From contig JBKKDM010000126.1 in the NCBI GenBank assembly GCA_046707905.1, positions 8,269 through 72,268 on the forward strand: DNA of 64,000 nt, given 5' to 3'. Under the pieces are notes generated by a model that was given only the letters and a program-made list of their open reading frames with translations, made no database searches and was not told the origin of the DNA. Positions 1-6,635 of this stretch are shown piece by piece. Position 1 is the stretch's first letter. The number at the start of each line of letters is the position of its first letter. Both the position numbers and the translations under genes were made by a program. The stretch comes from UBA5189 sp046707905. GTDB taxonomy: Bacteria > Chloroflexota > Limnocylindria > Limnocylindrales > CSP1-4.

Positions 1-2
1 CC

Positions 3-1556
3 ACCGCCTCCGCCGCCGAGCAGGTGATCTCGGCCGTGCCCGAGGTCCATGACTGGAAGCTGGTGATCGGCGTCGTGGCGATCGCGCTGATCACGGTCGG
101 GAACCTTCGCGGCCTGCGCGAGTCCGGGAACATCTTCGCGATCCCCACGTACCTGTTCGTCGTCTCCGCGATCGTGATGATCGGGATCGGGGTCTTCCGC
201 GTCTTGGTCAACGGCGAAGGCGCACCCCACGTCATCGAGAATGGATCGACCGATGCGACGCAGGCCGTCGGGCTGCTGTTGATGATCAGGGCCTTTGCGT
301 CGGGTTCCGTGGCCCTGACGGGAACCGAGGCGATCGCGAACGGCGTGCCCGCGTTCAAGCCGCCGGAGTCCAAGAACGCGGCCACGACGCTCGGCGCCGT
401 CGCGATCCTGCTCGCGATCCTGTTCCTCGGGATCACGTTCGTCGCCGACTCGTTCGGGGTCCTGCCGACGCCCGAGGGCGAGGCCCCGAAGACGGTGATC
501 AGCCAGGTCGCCGCGGTGATCTACGGCGAGGGCACGATCTTCTTCTACCTCTTCCAGACGTTCACGGCCCTGATCCTCTTCCTGGCCGCCAACACGTCCT
601 ACAACGCCTTCCCGCGCCTCGGGGCGATCCTCGCCCAGGACGGCTTCATGCCCCGGCAGTTCGCCTTCCGTGGCGACCGCCTGGCGTTCACCTCGGGCGT
701 GCTGATCCTCAGCGTGGTCGCGGTGGCCCTGCTCCTCGGATTCGGGGGCGAGACGCATGCCCTCATCCCGCTCTACTCCGTCGGCGTGTTCATCGCCTTC
801 ACGGTCGGCCAGTCGGGGATGATCGTCCACTGGATCCGCGAGAAGCCGCCGGGCTGGCGATGGCGCCTCGCGATCAACACCTTCGGCTGCGCGCTGACCG
901 GCCTCGTCGCGGTGGTCGTGATGATCGCCAAGGCCCCAACCTCGCTGCTGGTCGTCGTCGTCATCCCGATCCTCGTCGCGATGATGCTGTTCATCCATCG
1001 CCAGTACAGCGCGTCGTCGAAAGAGCTCGAGATCCCGCTCGACAAGACCATTCGCGGCCCCCATCGCGAGGAGCGGGTGCTCGTGCCGGTGCCCGGCATC
1101 AATCGAGCCGTGGTCCAGGCGATCAACGTCGGGCGTTCGATCGATTCCAACGTCCACGCCGTCCTCATCTCCGACGAGCCAGAGGAGGCGGCCCAGGTGA
1201 AGGCTCGCTGGGAGCGCCAGCTCCCCGACGTGCCCCTGGTGATCGTCGAGTCACCGTACCGCGCCCTGGTCGCGCCGCTCCTGTCCTACCTCGACGTCCT
1301 CGATCGGGCCTGGCCGGCCGAGAAGGAAGCGCCGATCACGTTCGTCGTCATCCCCGAATACGTGGCCCGCAGCTGGTGGGAGCGAATCCTCTACAACCAA
1401 TCGGCCAAGCGGCTCCGAACGGCATTGCTCGGGCGCTCGCATACGGTCGTCGTCAACGTTCCGTACCGGCGCGAGTCCGGCGACGGATCCGAGAAGCCGG
1501 AAAAGGCCGCGTCGCCGGATCGCGGCGACCACCCGGGGGCCGCGCCCCCGGCATGA
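3..1556 (+). CDS. APC-family amino acid permease with C-terminal USP-like domain (5' end outside window)
   Basis: Integral membrane amino acid/polyamine transporter of the APC superfamily. The reading frame stays open to the window edge (codons before the first GTG at position 24 read TASAAEQ), so the N-terminal helices are missing and the true start is upstream. About eight hydrophobic segments cover the first 330 residues after position 24, including the conserved stretch GTEAIANGVPAFKPPESKN typical of this group. From about residue 345 a soluble domain begins with RVLVPVPG and resembles a universal-stress-protein fold, an arrangement known for APC permeases of high-GC bacteria. The substrate cannot be told from sequence. 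The C-terminus is Pro/Ala-rich and is partly encoded by a GC hairpin. Confidence 0.9.
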   Translation, partial: TASAAEQVISAVPEVHDWKLVIGVVAIALITVGNLRGLRESGNIFAIPTYLFVVSAIVMIGIGVFRVLVNGEGAPHVIENGSTDATQAVGLLLMIRAFASGSVALTGTEAIANGVPAFKPPESKNAATTLGAVAILLAILFLGITFVADSFGVLPTPEGEAPKTVISQVAAVIYGEGTIFFYLFQTFTALILFLAANTSYNAFPRLGAILAQDGFMPRQFAFRGDRLAFTSGVLILSVVAVALLLGFGGETHALIPLYSVGVFIAFTVGQSGMIVHWIREKPPGWRWRLAINTFGCALTGLVAVVVMIAKAPTSLLVVVVIPILVAMMLFIHRQYSASSKELEIPLDKTIRGPHREERVLVPVPGINRAVVQAINVGRSIDSNVHAVLISDEPEEAAQVKARWERQLPDVPLVIVESPYRALVAPLLSYLDVLDRAWPAEKEAPITFVVIPEYVARSWWERILYNQSAKRLRTALLGRSHTVVVNVPYRRESGDGSEKPEKAASPDRGDHPGAAPPA

Positions 1557-1578
1557 CGCCGGCATGACGCCGGCATGA
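1533..1578 (+). repeat. GC hairpin followed by two tandem 11-base units at a gene junction
   Basis: Positions 1533-1551 form a perfect 8-base-pair stem (CCGGGGGC/GCCCCCGG) with a 3-base loop, at the very end of the permease gene. Directly after it the unit CATGACGCCGG occurs twice (1552-1562 and 1563-1573), and a third partial copy supplies the ATG of the next gene at 1575. Each unit contains an ATG, but the three lie in three different frames; only the last is in frame with the downstream gene. Confidence 0.75.
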
Positions 1579-2816
1579 TCCGGACGCGCCCAGCGAGATC
1601 AGGACTCGGGGCGCGGGCAGCCGCCGTCGTCCCACGCGACCTGCTGCTCCTGCTGGTCGCGGCGGCCCTGGTTCGCCTGGCCGGCCTCATCGGACCGGGT
1701 CATGGCGGGGACCTCCAGGCGTTCCTCGACTGGGCGGAGGGGACCGCCGAGCACGGCCTGACCGGCTACTACGCGAGCGGCGGAACCTCCAACTACCCGC
1801 CGATGCTGTACCTGCTGTGGCCGCTTGGCGTGGCCCTCGACGGCGCCGAGCTTGTCTTCGCGATCCGGTCGCTCTCGATCCCGTTCGACCTCGGGCTCGG
1901 GGCCCTGCTCTTCCATGTCGCCCGGTCGATCGGCGGCGGGGGTCGCGACGGGCTGCTCGCGGCCGGGTTCTACCTCCTGAACCCCGCGGTCGTCCTCGTC
2001 GGCCCGATGTGGGGCCAGGTCGACGGCATGGGAGCGCTGCCGATGGTCGGCTCCATCGTCGCCCTGGCCCGCGGCCGCGTCGCCCTGGGGGGCGTGCTGG
2101 CGGGCCTGGCCCGGCTCGTGAAGCCCCAGTTCGGGATCGCCGCGTTCGTGCTGCTGGCCGTCGGCCTGGCCTGGCTGCCGTCGCGGGACGGGATCCGCCG
2201 GGTGGCGATCCTGGGGCTGGCCTCAGCCGCGACCTTCCTGGCCGTCCTCCTCCCACTGAGCCTTACTCCGTCGGCGTACCTGGACCTGATGGGCGACACG
2301 TTCAGCCAGTACCCGTACATCTCGCAGTTCGGGTTCAACCCGTGGGGCATGCTCTTCGGGTTCACCGACGACGATGCGGCGTGGTTCCGGATCGGGACCG
2401 CGCTCGCCGTCGCGGGCATCGCCGGAAGCCTGTGGCTGCTGCGATACCGGCGGGACCTCCTCGGGCTGCTCGCGGTCAGCGCGCTGCTCGGCCTCGTCAT
2501 TTACTACCTGCCAACACGTGTCCACGAGCGCTACCTCTACGGCGCGGTCGCGTTCCTCGCGCCGCTGGCGGCAGTCGACCGCCGGCTGCGCTGGCCCTTC
2601 TACCAGCTCAGCGCCGTGTTCTTCGTGACCCTCGCCTACGTGCTGGCGAACTCGCCGTACCGGATCCTGCCCGGCGACAGAATCGAAGCGTTCCCCGATT
2701 GGGCGATCAGCCTCCTCTCGCTCGCGATGACCCTCGCCGGGGCGTGGGTCGCCTGGCGCGTGATCGGGCTGTTCCGGGCGCCGCCGCTTGATCGCGCGCA
2801 CCCACCCGCCACCTGA
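1575..2816 (+). CDS. GT-C fold membrane glycosyltransferase (GT87/mannosyltransferase-like)
   Basis: Polytopic membrane protein of 413 residues with about ten hydrophobic helices. After the first helix a periplasmic loop carries GGDLQAFLDWAE, where the acidic residue fits the catalytic/metal position of polyprenol-phosphate-sugar-dependent GT-C enzymes, and then SNYPPMLYLLWP. The late motif PTRVHERYLYGAV is characteristic of this family. It probably transfers a sugar from a lipid carrier to an extracytoplasmic acceptor; donor and acceptor are unknown. The start ATG lies at the end of the 11-base repeats, 18 bases after the permease stop, so the two genes are probably co-transcribed. Confidence 0.75.
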   Translation: MIRTRPARSGLGARAAAVVPRDLLLLLVAAALVRLAGLIGPGHGGDLQAFLDWAEGTAEHGLTGYYASGGTSNYPPMLYLLWPLGVALDGAELVFAIRSLSIPFDLGLGALLFHVARSIGGGGRDGLLAAGFYLLNPAVVLVGPMWGQVDGMGALPMVGSIVALARGRVALGGVLAGLARLVKPQFGIAAFVLLAVGLAWLPSRDGIRRVAILGLASAATFLAVLLPLSLTPSAYLDLMGDTFSQYPYISQFGFNPWGMLFGFTDDDAAWFRIGTALAVAGIAGSLWLLRYRRDLLGLLAVSALLGLVIYYLPTRVHERYLYGAVAFLAPLAAVDRRLRWPFYQLSAVFFVTLAYVLANSPYRILPGDRIEAFPDWAISLLSLAMTLAGAWVAWRVIGLFRAPPLDRAHPPAT

Positions 2817-2882
2817 CGCTCGGCGCGGTAACCGCCGGATCGGGGTAGGGTTGACCCTCGACAACGACTGGAGGCTCTTCCT

Positions 2883-3392
2883 ATGACGACCGACGAGCGG
2901 ACGGCTTCGGCCTACGACTCCATCCCCGGGTACAGCGATGCCATCGCCGAGGCCACCAAGGCCGGCGCCGCCGGTCCCATCGACGGCTTCGTCGAGCGGA
3001 TGGCCGAGCGCGTCGGGGGCAAGGCCAGCGTCCGCTCGGTCTTCGGCGACCCGATCGAGCGGGACGGCTTCACGATCATCCCCGTCGCCAAGGTCCGCTG
3101 GGGCTTCGGCGGCGGCGCCGGCGGGCCGATCGCCGTGGGGCCCGGCCGTACCTCCGGCTCGCCCTTCTCGGATGCCACGACGGCCGACACGAGTGGCGGC
3201 GCGGAAGCCTCGGCCGGGAGCGGTGGCGGCGGCGGTGTGGCCGCGGATCCCGTCGGCTACCTGGAGATCGGGCCGGATGGTGCGACGTTCATCCCGATCG
3301 TCCCGCCGCGCCCGAGTGCCGGCTTCCTGCTCGCCGCCGGCGCGACCGCGGCGCTGGTCCTCCGCGCCCTCGCGAAGCTCATCCGGCGCTAG
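2883..3392 (+). CDS. GerW/YtfJ-family (sporulation protein YtfJ-like)
   Basis: 169-residue protein matching the GerW_C family. The diagnostic run is KASVRSVFGDPIERDGFTII, followed by PVAKVRWGFGGGAGG (about residues 47-82), then a Gly/Ser-rich linker and a hydrophobic C-terminal segment (FLLAAGATAALVLRALA) ending in basic residues, so it is probably membrane-anchored. In Bacillus a member is needed for spore germination, but homologues are widespread in non-spore-formers with unknown roles. ACTGGAGG lies 9-10 bases before the ATG and supports this start. Confidence 0.8.
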   Translation: MTTDERTASAYDSIPGYSDAIAEATKAGAAGPIDGFVERMAERVGGKASVRSVFGDPIERDGFTIIPVAKVRWGFGGGAGGPIAVGPGRTSGSPFSDATTADTSGGAEASAGSGGGGGVAADPVGYLEIGPDGATFIPIVPPRPSAGFLLAAGATAALVLRALAKLIRR

Positions 3393-3432
3393 GCCGAAAA
3401 CTGGCGCGCAGCCAATCACCGCCCCCGCCCCC

Positions 3433-3945
3433 GTGCCCGGTAGCTCCCCGCCGCCCGCACGCGTCGAGCCGGGGCCCGGCCAGGAGTCCGTCTGGGACTA
3501 CCCGCGACCGCCGCGGGTCGAGCCGGTCCCGGAGCGAATCAGGGTCGTGATCGATGGCGTCGAGCTGGCGTCGTCGACGCGGGCCGTGCGGGTCCTCGAG
3601 ACGGCCGGCCCGCCGGTCTACTACGTGCCGCCGGAGGACGTCCGTGTTGACCTCCTCGTCCCCAGCAAGCACACGTCGTTCTGCGAGTGGAAGGGCACGG
3701 CGAGCTACCGGACCGTCGTGACGCCGGGTGGGCGCGTCGCCCCGAATGCCGCCTGGACGTACATGGAGCCGTCACCGGGCTTCGAGTCGATCGCCGGCTA
3801 CGTGGCGTTCTATGCCTGGGCCGTGGACGAGGCCTGGGTCGGCGACGAGCGGGCCGCGCCCCAGCCCGGCCACTTCTACGGCGGCTGGATCACCTCGAAG
3901 GTCGTCGGGCCGTTCAAGGGCGAGCCGGGAACGCAGGGGTGGTAG
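3433..3945 (+). CDS. DUF427 domain protein
   Basis: About 170 residues. The signature ESVWDYPRPPRVEPVPERI near the N-terminus, then RVLETAGPPVYYVPPEDV and HTSFCEWKGTASY, identifies the DUF427 family, a small beta-rich fold without an assigned reaction. The GTG at 3433 was chosen because it is the first start in this frame after the preceding gene ends; the frame is open further upstream but overlaps the GerW-like gene there. The C-terminal part (ESIAGYVAFYAWAVDEAWVGDE) is also typical. Expression is probably together with the gene before it. Confidence 0.8.
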   Translation: MPGSSPPPARVEPGPGQESVWDYPRPPRVEPVPERIRVVIDGVELASSTRAVRVLETAGPPVYYVPPEDVRVDLLVPSKHTSFCEWKGTASYRTVVTPGGRVAPNAAWTYMEPSPGFESIAGYVAFYAWAVDEAWVGDERAAPQPGHFYGGWITSKVVGPFKGEPGTQGW

Positions 3946-3953
3946 GCCCACGC

Positions 3954-3968
3954 CAGGGCGGCGCCCTG
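3954..3968. terminator. Short GC hairpin between convergent genes
   Basis: CAGGGC-ggc-GCCCTG forms a perfect 6-base-pair stem with a 3-base loop in the 48-base gap between the convergent DUF427 and DUF6510 genes. There is no T-tract, so a terminator role is only suggested by position. Confidence 0.35.
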
Positions 3969-3993
3969 CGCCCAGGCGCGACGCGCCGCCGCG

Positions 3994-4302
3994 TCAGGCG
4001 CCCGCTCGCGGCGCAACCACGAGGTGTGTCGCGCCACTGAGGTCGATGCGCACCCCGGTCGGCGTCTCGACGATCCGTAGGACCACATCCGCGCACGCCG
4101 GGCATCGGACCACCACGCCCGGCCCGCGCATGTAGACCCGGAGCGTCCCGATGACGCTGACCGTGCCGCAATGGACACAGCGCTCCTCGAGCATCGTCAC
4201 GTCGCGCTCGAAGACGGTCATCAGCAGCCCGGCGATCGCGTTGGCGTCGACGGTCAACTCGACGGCGGGGTCGTCGCGCATCAGGGCGATTCGCTCTTCC
4301 AT
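3994..4302 (-). CDS. DUF6510 family zinc-ribbon-like protein
   Basis: 102-residue protein with a CVHCGTV...CPACADV pair of CxxC motifs (about residues 42-76) that forms a probable zinc ribbon. The N-terminus (ELTVDANAIAGLLMTVFERDVT) and the whole layout fit DUF6510. Members are typically encoded beside an FAD/NAD reductase and a sulfite-oxidase-like protein, as here, which makes it a likely accessory of that redox pair. The actual function is unknown. It is the last gene of a leftward operon. Confidence 0.75.
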   Translation of the reverse strand: MEERIALMRDDPAVELTVDANAIAGLLMTVFERDVTMLEERCVHCGTVSVIGTLRVYMRGPGVVVRCPACADVVLRIVETPTGVRIDLSGATHLVVAPRAGA

Positions 4303-4334
4303 CGGTCGGTCCTCGCTTCCGTGCCGGCTCGCGC

Positions 4335-5093
4335 CTAGGTGCCCGTTGGGCCGAATCGCTCGGTTCGAATGCGATCTGACGGCAGCCCGAGCCTGACGAG
4401 GCCATTCGCGACCGTCTCGACCAGCGCCGTCGGGCCGCAGGCGTAGGCGCGAGGCATCGCGTTCAGCGGCTCGACCACCTCGGCCAGCATCGCCTCGTCG
4501 ATCCGGCGCGCAAAGCCGTTCCAGCCTGGGGGCTGCTGCCGCGTCAGGGTATGGACGACCTCGAATCCATCGCCGGCCGCCGCCAGCCGGTCGAGCGCCT
4601 CGCGGTAGATGATCTCGTCCGGTCCGCGCGAGCTGAACAGCAGCCGCGTCGGGACCGACATCCCGGCCCGCGAGCGGTGCCGCGCCATGGCCATCAACGG
4701 CACCACCCCGGAGCCGCCTGCGACGAGCATCAGCGGCCCACCGAGGGACGCCTCCCAGACGAAGTAGCCGCCGATCGGGCCGCGGACCTCGAGGCGGTCG
4801 CCCGCCACGACGGCCTCGTGCAGGAACGGGGAGACCTCGCCGCCCGGGATGCGCTCGACCGTGATATCCACCTCGCCGGTCCGTTCCGGCTCGGAGGCAA
4901 TGGAGTACGACCGCTCGACGCTGTAGCCGTCCTCGGCGGTCAGTCGCAGGTCGACGTGCTGGCCGGCACGATGCCCCGCCCAGCCTGGCAACCCGAGCGT
5001 GAACGTCCGAACCGACGGCGTCTCATCGCGGACTGCCGCGACCATCGCCAGCTGCCAGCGGATCGACGGCGCCGCGGTGGCCTGCTCAGTCAC
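4335..5093 (-). CDS. Ferredoxin-NADP reductase-type FAD oxidoreductase
   Basis: About 252 residues. The FAD-binding motif RSYSIASEP and the NAD(P)-binding LVAGGSGVVPLMAM, then YACGPTALVE near the C-terminus, are the three signatures of the FNR superfamily. No 2Fe-2S domain is attached, so electrons probably pass to or from a separate partner. The GTG at 5093 was chosen: it overlaps the stop of the upstream Mo-enzyme gene in GTGACTGA, which suggests translational coupling. A longer frame from 5189 would lie inside that gene. Likely partner is the adjacent sulfite-oxidase-like protein. Confidence 0.85.
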   Translation of the reverse strand: MTEQATAAPSIRWQLAMVAAVRDETPSVRTFTLGLPGWAGHRAGQHVDLRLTAEDGYSVERSYSIASEPERTGEVDITVERIPGGEVSPFLHEAVVAGDRLEVRGPIGGYFVWEASLGGPLMLVAGGSGVVPLMAMARHRSRAGMSVPTRLLFSSRGPDEIIYREALDRLAAAGDGFEVVHTLTRQQPPGWNGFARRIDEAMLAEVVEPLNAMPRAYACGPTALVETVANGLVRLGLPSDRIRTERFGPTGT

Positions 5094-5733
5094 CGCCGTA
5101 CCGCTCCTCGAGCCATTGGTCGCCGCGGCTGTGATAGCCGAGCGACTCCCAGAAGCCCGGCTCGTCGCGATCCTGGACGCGCAGTCCACGGATCCATTTG
5201 GCGCTCTTCCAGAAGTAGCGCGTCGGCACGACCAGCCGCGCCGGGCCGCCGTGCTCCGGCGCGAGCGGCTTGCCGTCGTATTCGTAGGCCACGAAGGCCT
5301 GGTTGTTCAGCACGTCGCCGAGCGGCAGGTTCGTCGTGTAGCCGCCATCGCACGTCGCGATCACGAAGGCGGCCCGCTGGACCAGCTCCACGCCCTCCAG
5401 CAGCGTGTCGACGCTCACCCCCGTCCAGCGCATGTCGAGATGGGTCCACTTCGTCACGCAGCTGATGTCGACGACGTACTCACGGCTCGGGAGCGCGAGG
5501 AACTCCTCCCACGACCACTCCACGGGTCGATCGACCAGGCCCTCGAGGCGCAGCGACCAGCGATCGAGCGCCGTTCGCGGGGTCGGGCCGGCGGACAGGA
5601 CCGGGAAGTCCGGCGTGAGGTACTGCCCGGGCGGCGTTCGGCGACGGCGCTCGTCCCCGGAGATGCCCGCCGTCTCCGGCGCGTCGTCGCGACGACCGAC
5701 GAAGCCCCGAGTGATGAAGCGCTCCTCGCCCAT
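5086..5733 (-). CDS. Sulfite-oxidase-like molybdopterin oxidoreductase
   Basis: 215-residue protein of the oxidoreductase molybdopterin-binding (YedY/SUOX) superfamily. The Cys in VVDISCVTKWTHLDMRWTGV is the expected molybdenum ligand, and HGGPARLVVPTRYFWKSAKW follows as in the family. There is no Tat signal, so it is probably cytoplasmic, unlike YedY. The ATG at 5733 has GGAGG five bases upstream; the longer frame to 5811 has none. It heads a three-gene leftward operon with the FAD reductase and DUF6510. The substrate is unknown; small oxides such as sulfoxides or N-oxides are possible. Confidence 0.85.
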   Translation of the reverse strand: MGEERFITRGFVGRRDDAPETAGISGDERRRRTPPGQYLTPDFPVLSAGPTPRTALDRWSLRLEGLVDRPVEWSWEEFLALPSREYVVDISCVTKWTHLDMRWTGVSVDTLLEGVELVQRAAFVIATCDGGYTTNLPLGDVLNNQAFVAYEYDGKPLAPEHGGPARLVVPTRYFWKSAKWIRGLRVQDRDEPGFWESLGYHSRGDQWLEERYGGD

Positions 5734-5884
5734 CTCCACCTCCGAACCATGTGCCCGGCCGGATTGTGGCACCGCGCGAATGACCGAAATGTGACCGAAA
5801 GGGTCCCGCAACCCGAGGGGCCGTCCTGCAACCGCGAGGTCGCCGCCGCGCTGCGAGGCTGGACGCGAACCAGGAGGTCACCCC

Positions 5885-6142
5885 ATGACGACCATGACCG
5901 AGAAGGACCGCGACAAGCTCCGTTCGAACCAGTTCGCGTACGTCGACAAGGACGGCGGCGAGCATCTGCCGATCCACGACGAATCCCACATCCGGAACGC
6001 CATGGCGCGTTGGAACCAGACCGAGTTCCAGAGCGCGACGGCCAAGGAAGAGGCTCGACGGAAGATCGTCGGTGCCGCGAAACGCCACGGCATCGAGGTC
6101 GCCGACGACTCGAACGTGGCCAAGCCGTCCCGCAAGTCGTGA
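5885..6142 (+). CDS. DUF6582-like small conserved protein
   Basis: 85 residues, basic and soluble. The pattern FAYVDKDGGEHLPIHDESHI, then RNAMARWNQTEF and a basic ending with KIVGAAKRHGIEV, fits the DUF6582 family of small proteins often linked to stress genes or phage capsid genes. A strong ribosome site (AGGAGG) stands 8 bases before the ATG. It is followed after 10 bases by a membrane protein gene. Function unknown. Confidence 0.75.
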   Translation: MTTMTEKDRDKLRSNQFAYVDKDGGEHLPIHDESHIRNAMARWNQTEFQSATAKEEARRKIVGAAKRHGIEVADDSNVAKPSRKS

Positions 6143-6152
6143 CACGGCGCGC

Positions 6153-6635
6153 ATGCCGCTGATCCGCGACGCATTCCGCGGCGCCCTCGCGGGCGCCGCC
6201 GCTACCTGGGCGATGGACCAGGTCACGACCGTGATGCTGTCCCTCCAGGCGCCCGAAGTGACGGCGCAGGAGGAGGCCGCGCGGCTGAACGGCAAGAGCT
6301 CCGTGACGAACCTCGTCGACAAGGTCGAGGCCCAGACGGGGCTGGTCGTTCCGCCGAAGCGGCGGCCCCTCGTCGAGCAGGTCGTGCACTACGCACTGGG
6401 CGCCGTGCCCGGCGCGATCTACGGCGTCGCCCGGCACGTTCCGTTCGTGCGGGGCGGCAACGGCCTGCTCTTCGGCCTCGGCCTCTTCGCGGCCAATGAC
6501 GAGTTCCTGAACACCAAGCTGGGGCTTGCGTCGCATCCCCGGGCGTACCCGCCGGAGACCCACATCCGCGGGCTCGCCGGCCACGCCGTGCTGGGCGTCG
6601 CGACGGAGACCGGGATCCAGCTCCTCGGCGGCTAG
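6153..6635 (+). CDS. YagU/DUF1440-like integral membrane protein
   Basis: 160 residues with a hydrophobic N-terminal helix (GALAGAAATWAMDQVTTVML), a central polar part (ARLNGKSSVTNLVDKVEAQT) and two or three more hydrophobic segments (VHYALGAVPGAIYGVARHVP, LLFGLGLFAANDEF, GHAVLGVATETGIQLL). This fits the YagU/DUF1440 family, for which an acid-stress role is reported in E. coli. The stop codon overlaps the stop of the convergent debranching-type gene by 4 bases. Confidence 0.65.
   Translation: MPLIRDAFRGALAGAAATWAMDQVTTVMLSLQAPEVTAQEEAARLNGKSSVTNLVDKVEAQTGLVVPPKRRPLVEQVVHYALGAVPGAIYGVARHVPFVRGGNGLLFGLGLFAANDEFLNTKLGLASHPRAYPPETHIRGLAGHAVLGVATETGIQLLGG

Noticed and set aside
4551..6162. Overlapping rightward frames opposite the redox cassette
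   Set aside because: Shadow frames; the leftward genes have ribosome sites, coupling overlaps and clear motifs.
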